Shown piece by piece: positions 27,624 through 38,325 of a DNA stretch of 64,000 nucleotides. Source of the stretch: Campylobacter hominis ATCC BAA-381. GTDB taxonomy: Bacteria; Campylobacterota; Campylobacteria; Campylobacterales; Campylobacteraceae. Positions within the stretch are counted from its first letter, which is position 1. Each line of letters starts with the position of its first letter. The position numbers were made by a program, and so were the translations under genes. Under the pieces are notes generated by a model. That model saw only the letters and a program-made list of their open reading frames with translations, was not told the origin of the DNA and searched no databases. The DNA lies in contig NC_009714.1 of NCBI RefSeq assembly GCF_000017585.1, positions 186,001-250,000 on the forward strand. Reading direction: 5' to 3'.

Positions 27624-29847
27624 AATTTTTATATTTTTGGCTGTTTTTGCTACTTTATTGTTAGCAAAAGTCCAAAATGTAGAGCTTATGGCGGATGATG
27701 TCACAAAAAACGGCGACATTATAGAAGCTAGTGGAAATGTTATTCTTTATTCACAAGATTATTTTATTACGGCCGATAAAGCGATTTATGATGAAAAAAA
27801 ACAAATCGCAGAATTTTTTGGAAATGTAAATTCTATGCGAAATTTAAATGAAACAAGCAGAGCAAATTACGTAAAAATAGATCTTAAAAACAACACTCAA
27901 GAGGCAAATGCAAATTTTATGATGGATAAGGATGCCGAACTTTGGATGCAAAATGATAAAAGTTGCGCCGATAAGGATTATTACCGCACGAAAGGTTCTA
28001 TCGTATCAAGTTGCAATGTAGTCGATCCTGATTGGCATATAAACTTCACAAGCGGAAAACTTAATAAAGAAAGTAAATTTTTACATCTTTTTAATCCTGT
28101 ATTTTATGTAGGAGACGTGCCGATTTTATATTTGCCGTATTTTGGATTTCCTACTGATACTACCCGTAGAACCGGACTTTTGATACCTGAAATGGGATAT
28201 ATGAGTGACGAAGGATTTTATTATAAACAGCCGGTTTATTTTGCACCTTATGATAGCTGGGATTTTGAGCTTGATCCGCAAATTCGCTCACGCAGAGGAG
28301 TTGGAATTTACGGAATTTTTCGTTTTGCAGATTCGCCGTATTCAAACGGGGAAATCAGAAGCGGTATTTTTGAAAATAAAGAAAGACATCAAAAAAGGCT
28401 TGAATTAAAAGACAAAAAACATTACGGTTTTGAAGTTGAATATGATAGAAGCAAACTCATCGGATATTTAAAACAAGGTGATTTTAAAGAAAATTTATGG
28501 ATTAATTTTACTCAATTGAATGATTTGGAATATTTTGATCTATCACAAAAAAACGGTTATGATGATAGCGAAAATTCTCTTGTAACTTCGCGTTTAAATT
28601 ATTATTTGACTAACGATGATCATTATTTCGGTACGTATGCCAGATATTATATAGATACAAGCAAGTTAAATAGAGGAAATGTATTTCAAAATGATGATAC
28701 CGTTCAAGAAATTCCGACATTTCAATATCATAAATTTGCGGATAATATAATTTTGCCTAATTTAATTTATTCGGTTGATACAAAATTCCATAATTACATA
28801 AGAAAAGAAGGTGTAAATGCAAATCAATATGAGTTAAATGTTCCTATCAGTTTTTCAAAACAACTTTTGGGCGATTATTTAAATTTCAGTTTTACTGAGG
28901 ATTTATATGCTACACATATCGATTGGAGCGATAATTATCGTTATTTCGGCGGAGAATTTTTTGAAGATAAGAGTTCCGATTATGTCAATAATTATCATCT
29001 GTTTTCTCTTTCAACGGATTTGGCAAAAGCTTACGGCAGCCTTTACCATACGATGAATTTCGGCACCGATTTATTGATAGCAGGTTATAAAAGCAGCGAT
29101 TTAAATGATAGAATTTTAAAAGATTATAGATATAAATATGATAAAAAGAACGGAAATTTAAATATTGCGCGATTGGAAAATTTACAAGACAATTTATATT
29201 ATGAAGATAATTTTATCAATGAACTTAGCGATGAATATACAAACAGTAATTTAGCCGGCAAATTTACACAATATTTTTATGATGGAAACGGTAAAAAATT
29301 TTTACGCCATGCTGTAAAACAACGCTATAATCTTGAAGATGATGAATTCGGTCCTTTAGATCACAGGGTTGATTTATATTTGGGCAATTTTAATATAGGA
29401 AACCGTTTTACATATTCACAAAAATTTCATAGTTTTGATAAAGTGCAAACATATGCAAATTATAATAATAGCGCGTTTTCAGCTTATATGAGTCATACTT
29501 ACGAGTACGAAAAATTAAATGATGATGCAAGCAGATATAATAAAGATAATTATTTAATTTTTAATGCCGCCCTAAAACTTCCTAAGTATTATGAAATTTT
29601 TGGCGTTTATGAATACGACTTGCTTAGAGATTATTCAAAAATGTGGCGTTTAGGACTTACTCATAACCGCAAATGTTGGAATTACTCAATTGTTTATCAG
29701 GAAGATATCGAACCTAAAACCTCAAGTCTTAGAAATTATGAAAAAGCAAGCAAAGAGCGGGCAGTTTACTTTTTTGTAAATTTCTATCCGTTCGGCGGGG
29801 TAGGATATGATTATTCAAAAGATACGGATTATACGGAGGGTAAATGA
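27613..29847 (+). CDS. lptD: LPS-assembly protein LptD
   Basis: The 744-residue outer-membrane protein has a Sec signal (IFIFLAVFATLLLA) and then an OstA/LptA-like beta-jellyroll domain (about residues 24-130, with VELMADDVTKNGDIIEASGN). The remainder is a large beta-barrel rich in Tyr, Asp and Asn, with GYMSDEGFYYKQPVYF typical of LptD. With LptE it inserts lipooligosaccharide into the outer leaflet. It overlaps the genes on both sides by 4-11 bases. Confidence 0.93.
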   Translation: MLSKIFIFLAVFATLLLAKVQNVELMADDVTKNGDIIEASGNVILYSQDYFITADKAIYDEKKQIAEFFGNVNSMRNLNETSRANYVKIDLKNNTQEANANFMMDKDAELWMQNDKSCADKDYYRTKGSIVSSCNVVDPDWHINFTSGKLNKESKFLHLFNPVFYVGDVPILYLPYFGFPTDTTRRTGLLIPEMGYMSDEGFYYKQPVYFAPYDSWDFELDPQIRSRRGVGIYGIFRFADSPYSNGEIRSGIFENKERHQKRLELKDKKHYGFEVEYDRSKLIGYLKQGDFKENLWINFTQLNDLEYFDLSQKNGYDDSENSLVTSRLNYYLTNDDHYFGTYARYYIDTSKLNRGNVFQNDDTVQEIPTFQYHKFADNIILPNLIYSVDTKFHNYIRKEGVNANQYELNVPISFSKQLLGDYLNFSFTEDLYATHIDWSDNYRYFGGEFFEDKSSDYVNNYHLFSLSTDLAKAYGSLYHTMNFGTDLLIAGYKSSDLNDRILKDYRYKYDKKNGNLNIARLENLQDNLYYEDNFINELSDEYTNSNLAGKFTQYFYDGNGKKFLRHAVKQRYNLEDDEFGPLDHRVDLYLGNFNIGNRFTYSQKFHSFDKVQTYANYNNSAFSAYMSHTYEYEKLNDDASRYNKDNYLIFNAALKLPKYYEIFGVYEYDLLRDYSKMWRLGLTHNRKCWNYSIVYQEDIEPKTSSLRNYEKASKERAVYFFVNFYPFGGVGYDYSKDTDYTEGK

Positions 29848-30527
29848 TAGAACGCGAAAAATTGATGTTTGAAAATCAACTTGATGCAAGCACTCAATTG
29901 CTTGAAATTTTACCTAAATTTGATAATGCTCTTTTAGTTTGCATATCTCTTGAATCCGTAATTTTAGTAGATAATATTGCAAGAAATTTAAAGCTTGGTT
30001 ATGAAATTTTATTTACCGATACGATTTATGCACCGAATAATGCGGAATGTGCTATTGCCTGCGTCAGTGAAACGGAAGAAATAGTAGTGGTCAATGAACT
30101 TATAGATGCGTTCGGCATAAACTTGGATTTTATTTATGGTGAAAGTAAGCGAAAATATGAAGAGACGATTTTAAAAAACATATATAAATTTAGAAAAGGA
30201 AAACTTTTAGAAAAATTAAAGAATAAAAATATAATTTTGATTGATGATGGTTGCGACAGTGAAATTACAGCTCTTACTTGTATAAAGTCGCTAACACATC
30301 TTGGCGCAAAAACGATAACTTACGCTACGCCGCTTATAGCAAGTGATGTCAAACAAAATTTAGGGTTTTTAGTTGATGAAATTTACGCCGTGCATTCTAT
30401 TTCAAATTTTGTCGATGTAGATTTTTATTATAAGGATAAAATTGAGCCGAAATCAGATATTATTATGTCGATTTTGGAAGAGAGTCCATATTATTTACCA
30501 CTTAAAAAAGAAGGAGAAAAAGTATGA
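29844..30527 (+). CDS. Phosphoribosyltransferase-domain protein
   Basis: The 227 residues show a type I PRTase-like core: [18 protein letters not shown] resembles the PRPP loop (normally DDGxxTG), and [13 protein letters not shown] follows as in related predicted phosphoribosyltransferases. The substrate is unknown and the Gly in the loop is replaced, so activity is uncertain. It sits between lptD and pnp with 4-base overlaps on both sides. In C. jejuni the gene before pnp (Cj1252) is in the same position. Confidence 0.7.
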   Translation: MIEREKLMFENQLDASTQLLEILPKFDNALLVCISLESVILVDNIARNLKLGYEILFTDTIYAPNNAECAIACVSETEEIVVVNELIDAFGINLDFIYGESKRKYEETILKNIYKFRKGKLLEKLKNKNIILIDDGCDSEITALTCIKSLTHLGAKTITYATPLIASDVKQNLGFLVDEIYAVHSISNFVDVDFYYKDKIEPKSDIIMSILEESPYYLPLKKEGEKV

Positions 30528-32659
30528 AATATGCAGTGGAAGTAAACAACAATGTAGAAATTTTTGAGATTAATAAAGTTGCTAAGCAGGCAGCCGGTGC
30601 TTGTTTGATGAAAGTAAAAAATACGGTGGTTTTGGCAACTGTTGCAAGAGAAAACACTCAAGTGGAAGAAGATTTTTTACCGCTAACGGTGCAATATATA
30701 GAAAAACAATACGCTGCAGGCAGAATTCCGGGCGGTTATATAAAAAGAGAGACAAAACCTGGAGATTTTGAAACATTAACTTCGCGTATAATAGATCGCT
30801 CACTTCGTCCACTTTTTCCAAAAGGCTATGCTTATCCTACTCAAATCGTAGTTTTTGTGCTTTCTGCAGATCCTGAAATCGATTTGCAGGTTGTAGGATT
30901 AAATGCGGCAAGTGTAGCGCTTTATTTAAGTGATATTCCTATGAAAGCTCCGGTTTGCGGCGTTCGCGTCGGTTACATAAATGATAGTTTTGTTATAAAT
31001 CCTACAAATTCGGAACTCCAAAATTCAGCGCTTGATTTATATGTAGCAGGCGTAAAAGATGAAATGCTGATGATTGAGATGCGTTCTTTGCCGAACATGA
31101 ACGGTGAAAATCAAAATATGAACGAATTTAGCGAAGATAAAATGGTAGAAGCCATAGATTTTGCTTCAAAGGCTATTTTAGCAGGTTCTACAGCTTATGA
31201 AAATACATTTTCAGCGCTCAAAAAGCCGGATGCCGCTTTAGAGTATAAGCCTGAAGTGGAAGATGAAAATATCGCAAATTTCATAGAACAAAATTTTACA
31301 AGCGATGTGCAAGCAGCGATAAATCAAATGGCAAAAAGCGAGCGAGCAACCGAGCTTGATAAAATCGTAAATAAAATTATGCAAAGCGAAACTGCAATTC
31401 AAAACGAATGGCAAAAAAATGTAGTTTCAAATATTATAGGAAAGTTTAAACGAAAAATTATAAGAAGTCAAATTATAAATGAACGCAGACGCGCTGATGG
31501 TAGAGCTTTGGATGAAATTCGCCCGATTTCGATAGAAACAAATATTTTACCTAATGCGCATGGAAGTTGTCTTTTTACGCGCGGACAAACTCAAGCTTTG
31601 GTTGTTACGACATTGGGCGGCGAAACAGACGCGCAAGTAAGCGATAGCCTGACTTCAAATACACCGATTAGCGAAAGATTTATGTTCCAATATAATTTTC
31701 CTGGATTTTGCGTCGGGGAAGCAAGTCCTTTAAAAAGTCCGGGACGTCGTGAATTAGGACATGGAAATTTGGCAAAAAGAGCCTTAACTCCTAGTGTGCC
31801 TTTGAATAATCCTCAAGTTATAAGAACTGTAAGTGAAATTTTGGAAAGTAACGGAAGTAGTTCTATGGCAAGCGTTTGTGGCGGATCTTTATCTTTAAGG
31901 GCTGCTGGAGTTTCTACTTTAAAACTTGTAGCAGGAGTTGCTATGGGCTTAATTTTTGAAGATGATAAACATGCGATTTTAACGGATATTATGGGACTTG
32001 AAGACCATGACGGCGATATGGATTTTAAAGTTGCCGGTACTAGAGAAGGAATTACAGCGCTTCAAATGGATATAAAGCTTGGTGGAATCAGCCTTGAAAT
32101 TTTAAGAGAAGCGCTAAATCAAGCCAAAGATGGAAGAAATTATATATTAAATTTAATGGAAGTCGCAAATGACGATATAATTATAAATGAAGAAATTCTA
32201 CCTAAAATTGAAATTTTCGGTGTAGATCCGAATAAAATGGTAGATATTATAGGACAAGGCGGAAAAACCATTAAAGAACTTATTGATAAATATGAAGTCA
32301 GTATCGATTTGGAACGTGATAGCGGCGAAGTTAAAATTCAAGGTGCAAATAAAATAAATGTGGAAAACGCTAAATCCGATATTTTAAATATCGTAAAAAA
32401 ATCAAATGATTTCAAAAAAGGCTCAAAATTCGGTCATCATCACGAAAGAAAAGAAACTTCAAATTTTCAAGTCGGAGAAGAATTTGATGGAGTTGTGAAA
32501 AAGATTATGGATTTTGGCGCATTTATAAGTTTAAAAGATGGTATTGACGGACTTTTGCATGTATCAAAAATAAAAACACAGCTTAGCGAAGGTGATACTT
32601 TACGTGTAAAAGTAGAAGAGATAAAACGTGGTAAAATTTCATTAGAACTTTGTGAATAA
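30524..32659 (+). CDS. pnp: Polynucleotide phosphorylase
   Basis: The 711-residue enzyme degrades RNA 3' to 5' with phosphate. It has two RNase PH-like halves; the first contains [20 protein letters not shown], the second [14 protein letters not shown] and [21 protein letters not shown] and S1 RNA-binding domains follow ([33 protein letters not shown]). The start has a strong GGAG site. It overlaps the preceding gene by 4 bases. Confidence 0.98.
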   Translation: MKYAVEVNNNVEIFEINKVAKQAAGACLMKVKNTVVLATVARENTQVEEDFLPLTVQYIEKQYAAGRIPGGYIKRETKPGDFETLTSRIIDRSLRPLFPKGYAYPTQIVVFVLSADPEIDLQVVGLNAASVALYLSDIPMKAPVCGVRVGYINDSFVINPTNSELQNSALDLYVAGVKDEMLMIEMRSLPNMNGENQNMNEFSEDKMVEAIDFASKAILAGSTAYENTFSALKKPDAALEYKPEVEDENIANFIEQNFTSDVQAAINQMAKSERATELDKIVNKIMQSETAIQNEWQKNVVSNIIGKFKRKIIRSQIINERRRADGRALDEIRPISIETNILPNAHGSCLFTRGQTQALVVTTLGGETDAQVSDSLTSNTPISERFMFQYNFPGFCVGEASPLKSPGRRELGHGNLAKRALTPSVPLNNPQVIRTVSEILESNGSSSMASVCGGSLSLRAAGVSTLKLVAGVAMGLIFEDDKHAILTDIMGLEDHDGDMDFKVAGTREGITALQMDIKLGGISLEILREALNQAKDGRNYILNLMEVANDDIIINEEILPKIEIFGVDPNKMVDIIGQGGKTIKELIDKYEVSIDLERDSGEVKIQGANKINVENAKSDILNIVKKSNDFKKGSKFGHHHERKETSNFQVGEEFDGVVKKIMDFGAFISLKDGIDGLLHVSKIKTQLSEGDTLRVKVEEIKRGKISLELCE

Positions 32660-32670
32660 GGAGTAAAAAA

Positions 32671-33522
32671 ATGGAGTTAAAAAAGCTTTTTTTTCCTATA
32701 GGTGCAGGCGAAGAGTTAAGAGAGCGCATTAGAGGAGCGCTTTTGGTAAATAAATTTTTTGGAACTCATTTAAGTATTTTAGCTTGCCAACTGGATCCCG
32801 CTACTGTTTATAATGTGCGAATGACGCTTCGTGGCGGTATTTTATTTGACGAGTTTTTGCGCACGGCGGAAGAAGAATTAATAGAAGAACAACAAAACAA
32901 TCTGAGAATTGTGTGTGAAGAGTGCGAAAAGCTTGGAATTATAGTAAGCGAAGATCAAAGTGTGCCTAATTCCGCTTTTTTAAGAAATCTTATAGGCAAT
33001 CGTTCCGATTTGGTGCAAAAACATTCGCGATATTCTGACATGGTTATAGCGGCAGTGCCTACAACAGGTAAAATTACCGGAACTTTTGAGGCGACAGTCG
33101 TAAAAAGCGGGCGTCCGGCTATCGTAATTCCGCGTGTTTTAGAAGAGTTTAAAGCAGAAAAAATTTTAGTTGCTTTAACAGGAAGCGCGGAAAGTTCAAG
33201 GGCGCTTGGACACTCTCTAGATTTGCTTAAAAAAGCAAAAAAAGTACATTGTATAACCGCAAGACACTATTTACAAGAAAGCGAAGCAGAAACAATAGGA
33301 AGAATCGATAATTACTTGGATTTACATGGAATAAAAGCTACTTTCGATACAGTAGATGCAAAAGGAAAGGTTCCTGGCCAAATTTTATTGGAAAACGCGG
33401 AAAACGGAAATTTTGATTTGATAGTTGCTGGAATGAGTGATGATAATGGCATACGCGAAGTTTTTCTAAGTGGAACCGCGCATTATTTTCTACAAAATAC
33501 AAAAATTCCTGTTATGATGTAA
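32671..33522 (+). CDS. Universal stress protein, two-domain
   Basis: The 283 residues consist of two UspA-like alpha/beta units. Each has the GXXX-type nucleotide-site remnants: MVIAAVPTTGKITGTFEATV and LIVAGMSDDNGIREVF..GTAHYFL. Usp proteins bind ATP or AMP and appear under stress. It is 11 bases downstream of pnp with the site AAGGAG, so it is probably the last gene of the operon. Confidence 0.85.
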   Translation: MELKKLFFPIGAGEELRERIRGALLVNKFFGTHLSILACQLDPATVYNVRMTLRGGILFDEFLRTAEEELIEEQQNNLRIVCEECEKLGIIVSEDQSVPNSAFLRNLIGNRSDLVQKHSRYSDMVIAAVPTTGKITGTFEATVVKSGRPAIVIPRVLEEFKAEKILVALTGSAESSRALGHSLDLLKKAKKVHCITARHYLQESEAETIGRIDNYLDLHGIKATFDTVDAKGKVPGQILLENAENGNFDLIVAGMSDDNGIREVFLSGTAHYFLQNTKIPVMM

Positions 33523-33567
33523 AAAATTGAAGGCGATGAAATTTTATAACTTCTTCGCCTGATTATA

Positions 33568-33592
33568 AAATTTTACAATTCTTGTAAAATTT
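33568..33592 (+). terminator. Terminator after the pnp-usp operon
   Basis: An 11-bp perfect stem (AAATTTTACAA with its complement, loop TTC) is followed after three bases by CTTTT. A second imperfect stem (AGGCGA with TCGCCT) lies immediately upstream at about 33531-33560. Confidence 0.55.
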
Positions 33593-33661
33593 AATCTTTT
33601 GTAGTGTGGAAATTTTAAAATTTTTAGCTAAAAATTTGTCATATATAAAAAGAAATAAAAA

Positions 33662-34261
33662 GTGCAGGAAATATTAAGCGGAATTATTTTTGGAATAGGT
33701 GTTAGTGTGCCGATTGGACCTGTAAATATCTTAATAATGTCATATGCGCTGAAAAGTTATAAAAAAGCGTTTTTTCTTGGACTTGGAGCGATGGGTGCGG
33801 ATGCACTTTATCTTACGCTTTTAAGTTTCGGCATATTGAAATTTCTTAATTCACCGACCGGCTTTAAAATTTTAGCTGTTTTCGGTGCAATTTTTTTGAC
33901 TTATATGGCAATATTGATTTTAAAAAACTCAAAATCAAATATAAAAACGCAAAAAACGGACAGTTTTTCTTTATTCGGTATTTTTGTAAAAGGATTTCTT
34001 ATAAATTTGTCAAATCCTTATGTGATAGCATTTTGGTTAAGTAGTGCCGCTGTTTTGAGTTATATGGGCGGAAATTTTATACTTACATTGTTTGGACTGA
34101 TAATAGGAATTTTTCTTTGGATTAGTTTATTTCCGCTTGTAATTTTCAAGGCACGCAAAGTTATAGGCGAAAAAATCGCAAATCTTTTTTCATATATTTC
34201 TGCTTTTATTTTGATATTTTTTAGTATAATTCTTATATTTAGGACATTTTGGGAGACTTAA
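33662..34261 (+). CDS. LysE-family amino-acid exporter
   Basis: The 199-residue protein has five to six membrane segments and the LysE signature SVPIGPVNILIMSYAL near the N-terminus, where the start is GTG. LFSYISAFILIFFSIILIF closes it. Family members export basic or neutral amino acids. It is directly followed by dapE with no gap, as in C. jejuni (Cj1049c-Cj1048c), hinting at a diaminopimelate/lysine-linked role. The ribosome site is weak. Confidence 0.85.
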   Translation: MQEILSGIIFGIGVSVPIGPVNILIMSYALKSYKKAFFLGLGAMGADALYLTLLSFGILKFLNSPTGFKILAVFGAIFLTYMAILILKNSKSNIKTQKTDSFSLFGIFVKGFLINLSNPYVIAFWLSSAAVLSYMGGNFILTLFGLIIGIFLWISLFPLVIFKARKVIGEKIANLFSYISAFILIFFSIILIFRTFWET

Positions 34262-35365
34262 ATGAGACATTTTGACAGTATGGAAATTTTAAATGAGCTT
34301 TTGAAATTTCAATCCATTACACCTGATGATGACGGCGCTTTTAACTATATTTCAATGATTTTAAACGATTTTGAAGAAATTAATATTGATAAAAACGGCG
34401 TTAAAAACGTGATTTTTCGAAAAACTTTCGGTCCTGGAGTGCATATTTGCTTTGCAGGTCATATTGACGTCGTAAAACCCGGAATCGGTTGGGATAGCGA
34501 TCCGTTTGATCCTTTGCAAAAAGACGGTTTTATATATGCACGCGGCGCACAAGATATGAAAAGCGCCGTAGCTTCGATGATTTGTGCGGTTTCCGGGGTG
34601 CAAAATTTTAATGGCACTATTAGTCTGCTTCTTACAAGCGACGAAGAAGGAGATGCTGTTTTTGGGACGCGTGAAGCTTTAAAATTTTTACAATCTCGAG
34701 GTGAACTTCCTGATTTTGCGGTTGTCGGAGAACCTACTTGTGAAACCGTTTTCGGCGATACGATAAAGGTCGGAAGAAGAGGTTCTATAAATGGGATTTT
34801 ACGAATAAACGGAATTCAAGGACACGTAGCATATCCAAATAAATGCGTAAATCCGGTGCATATTTTGGCAAGTAAATTTGCAAATTTTGCAGGACATGAT
34901 TTTGATAACGGAAATGATTTTTTTGAACCGAGCAAACTTGTGGTTGTTGATATCAGGGGCGGTATGCAGGTATGCAATGTAACGCCAAGCGATGTCAGTG
35001 TTATGTTTAATGTAAGAAACTCAAATTTAACGGATGCAAACGATATTAAAAATTTTATAAACGATTTGTATAAAGATTGTGATTTTGATCTTAATTTAAA
35101 AGTTAGCTCTAATCCCTTTTTGACGGATAAAAACTCAAAAATCGTGCAAAAGTTAAGCCAAAGCGTGCAAAAAATTTCAGGTGTTTGTCCTGTTTTCACT
35201 ACAGGCGGCGGCACAAGTGATGCAAGATATTTTGCCGAGTTTAATGTCGATGTTGCCGAGTTCGGTGTTATAAACGACAGATTGCACGCTGTAAATGAAC
35301 GGGTAAGTGTAAATGAAGTGCAAAAATTAACTGAAATTTATAAAGATTTGATTGAAAATTTTTAA
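34262..35365 (+). CDS. dapE: Succinyl-diaminopimelate desuccinylase
   Basis: A 367-residue M20 metallopeptidase-fold enzyme that removes succinate from N-succinyl-LL-diaminopimelate on the way to lysine and peptidoglycan. Zinc ligands are visible: CFAGHIDVV (His), ARGAQDMKS (Asp), SDEEGD (Glu) and the C-terminal ERLH-like [21 protein letters not shown] is the family end motif. The ATG follows the lysE stop directly. Confidence 0.96.
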   Translation: MRHFDSMEILNELLKFQSITPDDDGAFNYISMILNDFEEINIDKNGVKNVIFRKTFGPGVHICFAGHIDVVKPGIGWDSDPFDPLQKDGFIYARGAQDMKSAVASMICAVSGVQNFNGTISLLLTSDEEGDAVFGTREALKFLQSRGELPDFAVVGEPTCETVFGDTIKVGRRGSINGILRINGIQGHVAYPNKCVNPVHILASKFANFAGHDFDNGNDFFEPSKLVVVDIRGGMQVCNVTPSDVSVMFNVRNSNLTDANDIKNFINDLYKDCDFDLNLKVSSNPFLTDKNSKIVQKLSQSVQKISGVCPVFTTGGGTSDARYFAEFNVDVAEFGVINDRLHAVNERVSVNEVQKLTEIYKDLIENF

Positions 35366-35554
35366 TTTTTGTATGAATTTCAGTCTATAATACGGCCTGT
35401 TTCGTTAAAAACGTTTAAAATTTTAGAAGTATTAAATAAAATTAAATTGTTGTATTTAAAAATTTTACAGTGACGAAAAAATTAAGAATGTACCTAAAAG
35501 AAAAATTTAAGTAAGATTTCAGTAAAATTATAAGTTGCATTATGCAAAATCCTT

Positions 35555-35576
35555 GCTTGTGCAAAAGAGCATAAGC
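35555..35576 (+). promoter_or_regulatory. Hairpin in the rpsF leader
   Basis: GCTTGTGC and GCATAAGC form an 8-bp stem with one G-U pair and a 6-base loop, a dozen bases before the rpsF ribosome site (AAGGAG, near 35588). A -10-like TTATAA lies near 35528. S6-S18 operons are often autoregulated by binding to such a leader; the known S6:S18 motif was not recognised here, so the role is inferred. Confidence 0.4.
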
Positions 35577-35598
35577 TAAAAATCCATAAGGAGAAAAT

Positions 35599-36036
35599 AT
35601 GAAACATTACGAGGTTTTATTCATCGTTAAGCCTACTTTGCAAGATGATGAAGTAAAAACAAAAGTTGATTTCGTAAAAGAAGTCATTACTAAGAATGGC
35701 GGAGAAATAGCCGCTGTAGTCGAGATGGGAACACGCAAACTCGCTTATAAAATCGACAAATATGAGCGTGGTGTGTATTTTGTGATTTATTTCACGGCAC
35801 CGACAAAATTAATTGCTGAACTTGTGCGAAATTTGCGCATAAATGAAGATATTATTCGTTTTTTGACTATCAAATATGAGAATAAAAAAGAAATTTCAGC
35901 TTGGGAAAAATTAAGCCATGGCGTAAAACTTTCGGAGAATATGAAGAAAAACGAACGAAAAGCGCCAAAAGAACCGGTAAAAAAAGACGAAGAAGAAAAT
36001 AAAGAGAGCGAAGAAGAAATAACTAGCGAAGAATAA
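35599..36036 (+). CDS. rpsF: Ribosomal protein S6
   Basis: The 145-residue bS6 begins [19 protein letters not shown] and contains [18 protein letters not shown], the typical S6 core. The final ~45 residues are a charged Lys/Glu tail. It binds the S18 partner encoded two genes downstream. It has a strong ribosome site AAGGAG. The three genes rpsF-ssb-rpsR form one operon. Confidence 0.98.
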   Translation: MKHYEVLFIVKPTLQDDEVKTKVDFVKEVITKNGGEIAAVVEMGTRKLAYKIDKYERGVYFVIYFTAPTKLIAELVRNLRINEDIIRFLTIKYENKKEISAWEKLSHGVKLSENMKKNERKAPKEPVKKDEEENKESEEEITSEE

Positions 36037-36045
36037 GGGTGGAAA

Positions 36046-36666
36046 ATGTTTAATAAAGTAGTTTTGGTCGGAAATCTAACACGAGATATAGAGCTAAGAT
36101 ATTTACAAAACGGTTCGGCAGTCGGTAAATCCGCAATAGCTGTAACTCGTAAATACAATTCAAACGGTGAAAAAAAAGAAGAAACTTGTTTCATTGATAT
36201 TGATTTTTGGGGTAAAACCGCAGAAATTGCAAATCAATATTTGCATAAAGGAAGCAAAGTCTTGATAGAAGGAAGACTGAAGCTTGATCAATGGCAAGAC
36301 CAAAATGGGCAAAACAGAAGCAAACATAGCATTTATGTAGAAAGTATGGAAATGCTTGGAACTCCGCAAAATTCGCAAAATGGCGGGAATTTCGGTAATC
36401 AAAATTCAAATTTCGGCGGAGGAAATTTCAATTCTCAAAATAACTTTAACGGATACGGTTCAAATCAAGGTTATAACGGACATAATTCAAATAATAATCA
36501 AAATTTTAACCAAAATCGTAATAGCGGCTCAAATTTTGGATATTCAAACCAAAACAACAATAAAACAAATTTTTCAAACAATACACCTCAAAAAGATGAT
36601 GTGCAAGAAGAAAAGATTCCTGATATCGACGTAAATGCCGATATAGATGAGGAATTACCATTTTAA
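36046..36666 (+). CDS. ssb: Single-stranded DNA-binding protein
   Basis: The 206-residue SSB has an N-terminal OB fold (FNKVVLVGNLTRDIELRY, FWGKTAEIANQYLHKGSKV, about residues 1-110), a flexible Asn/Gln/Gly-rich linker and the acidic tail DIDEELPF that binds partner proteins. It coats single-stranded DNA in replication and repair. It lies between rpsF and rpsR, with 9 and 12 base gaps. Confidence 0.98.
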   Translation: MFNKVVLVGNLTRDIELRYLQNGSAVGKSAIAVTRKYNSNGEKKEETCFIDIDFWGKTAEIANQYLHKGSKVLIEGRLKLDQWQDQNGQNRSKHSIYVESMEMLGTPQNSQNGGNFGNQNSNFGGGNFNSQNNFNGYGSNQGYNGHNSNNNQNFNQNRNSGSNFGYSNQNNNKTNFSNNTPQKDDVQEEKIPDIDVNADIDEELPF

Positions 36667-36678
36667 AAGGAAAGTAAT

Positions 36679-36942
36679 ATGGCAGATAAAAGAAAATATA
36701 CACGCAAATATTGCAAATTTACAGAAGCTAAAATTGAGTTTATCGATTATAAAGACACAGCACTTTTAAAGTATTGTCTTTCAGAAAGATTTAAAATTAT
36801 GCCAAGAAGATTAACAGGTACAAGCAAAAAATATCAAGAAATGGTTGAAAAAGCGATCAAACGCGCTCGCCAAGCTGCACTTATACCTTACATAGTTGAT
36901 CGCGACAATGTAGTCGTAAATCCATTTGAAATTTTAGGCTAA
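36679..36942 (+). CDS. rpsR: Ribosomal protein S18
   Basis: The 87-residue bS18 has the family block [20 protein letters not shown] and the following ARQAALIPY. It pairs with S6 on the 30S platform. A good AAAGGA site precedes the ATG. It is the last gene of the rpsF operon. Confidence 0.98.
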   Translation: MADKRKYTRKYCKFTEAKIEFIDYKDTALLKYCLSERFKIMPRRLTGTSKKYQEMVEKAIKRARQAALIPYIVDRDNVVVNPFEILG

Positions 36943-36954
36943 ATTTCTAAATTC

Positions 36955-36969
36955 GGGGCATTTCGCCCC
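36955..36969 (+). terminator. Hairpin after rpsR
   Basis: GGGGC and GCCCC form a compact stem with a 5-base loop, 12 bases after the rpsR stop. A T-run starts only about seven bases later, so it is a weak intrinsic terminator. Confidence 0.55.
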
Positions 36970-37018
36970 AATTCCATTTTTGAAAATTATTTTTTTTATT
37001 TTTTTGCAAGGTTTTAAT

Positions 37019-37480
37019 GTGAATAAGTACTTTTTATTTTTTATTTTTTTGATTTTTACAGGGTGCGCTTTTAATACACCAAAAATTTCAAAGAGTATAA
37101 ATTTTACTGCGATTTCACCTCTTATAAAAATAAATGATGCCGGATTTTTGCATAAAATTTCCGGAGGAGATAAGATAGAACTTTACAAAAGCGGCGTTTT
37201 GGTGCTTGAATTGGTTGATAAAAACGGCAAAATTTGTTTAAACGGCGCCTGTGACGATGAGCTTATTTTTAATCAAAAATTTTTCAAAAATGCTTATTAT
37301 AAAGGTTTATTGTCTGAAATTTTAAATTTTAAGCATATATTTAAAGGCAAAAATTTAACCGAAACAAATTGCGGTTTTACTCAAATTTTTGATGGTATAA
37401 AATACGAAATTTGCGGCGGAATGCTAAATTTTAAAGATAGCAAAAACGGCGTAAAAATAAAATTAAAAGAATTGAATTGA
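37019..37480 (+). CDS. Small lipoprotein of unknown function
   Basis: The GTG at 37019 is preferred: AAGG lies 7 bases upstream and the product then begins [16 protein letters not shown], a typical lipoprotein signal with lipobox FTGC (Cys acylated). The mature part is about 138 residues. It has four further cysteines but no recognised domain. It overlaps nfo by 4 bases. A longer upstream reading adds a second hydrophobic stretch without a ribosome site. Confidence 0.7.
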   Translation: MNKYFLFFIFLIFTGCAFNTPKISKSINFTAISPLIKINDAGFLHKISGGDKIELYKSGVLVLELVDKNGKICLNGACDDELIFNQKFFKNAYYKGLLSEILNFKHIFKGKNLTETNCGFTQIFDGIKYEICGGMLNFKDSKNGVKIKLKELN

Positions 37481-38325
37481 AACGAATAGGAGCTCATGTA
37501 AGTGCAAGTGGCGGTGTATCAAACGCACCTTTGAATGCCGCTAAAATCGGTGCCGATGCATTTGCTCTGTTTGTAAAAAATCAAAGACAATGGAGTGCAA
37601 AACCTCTTGAAAATCAAGAAATTGAGAATTTCAAACAAAATTTAAAAATTTCTAAAATTTTACCTGAGCATATTTTGGCTCACGACAGTTATCTTATAAA
37701 TCTTGGTCATCCAAATTTACAAAATCGTCAAAAAAGTCTGGAGACTTTTATTGATGAAATAAATCGTTGTGAAATTTTAGGCATAAGACTTTTAAACTTT
37801 CATCCGGGCTCGCATTTAAAGTTAATTAGCGAGCAAGAATGTCTTAAAAATATAGCGGAAAGCATAAATAAAGCGCTTGCAAATACAAACAGAGTAAAAC
37901 TTGTCATAGAAAATACGGCAGGGCAGGGCTCTAATCTGGGTTATCATTTTGATCAAATAGCTTTTATTATAAAAAATGTGAGTGATAAATCTCGTATCGG
38001 CGTATGTATCGATACTTGCCATGCTTTTGCAGGCGGATATGATTTTCGCACGAAAGCGGCTTATGAGAAAACTATGAGCGAGTTTGATGCAAAAATCGGT
38101 TATAAATTTTTGAGCGGAATGCATTTAAATGACACAAAAAATGAACTTGGAATTAGAAAAGATCGTCACGAAAGTCTAGGTAAGGGCTTTTTGGGGCTGG
38201 AAAGTTTTGAAAATATAATGAATGATAAAAATATTGATGAAATTCCAATGATTTTGGAGACTATAGATGAAACTATCTGGCCTGACGAAATCAAAATTTT
38301 AAGAAACTTAATAAAAGGAAATTAA
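37477..38325 (+). CDS. nfo: Endonuclease IV (AP endonuclease)
   Basis: The 282-residue TIM-barrel zinc enzyme nicks DNA 5' to abasic sites. Zinc-ligand motifs are [37 protein letters not shown] and [17 protein letters not shown]. The TTG start overlaps the preceding stop, and the start residues [12 protein letters not shown] match the family exactly. Confidence 0.97.
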   Translation: MKRIGAHVSASGGVSNAPLNAAKIGADAFALFVKNQRQWSAKPLENQEIENFKQNLKISKILPEHILAHDSYLINLGHPNLQNRQKSLETFIDEINRCEILGIRLLNFHPGSHLKLISEQECLKNIAESINKALANTNRVKLVIENTAGQGSNLGYHFDQIAFIIKNVSDKSRIGVCIDTCHAFAGGYDFRTKAAYEKTMSEFDAKIGYKFLSGMHLNDTKNELGIRKDRHESLGKGFLGLESFENIMNDKNIDEIPMILETIDETIWPDEIKILRNLIKGN

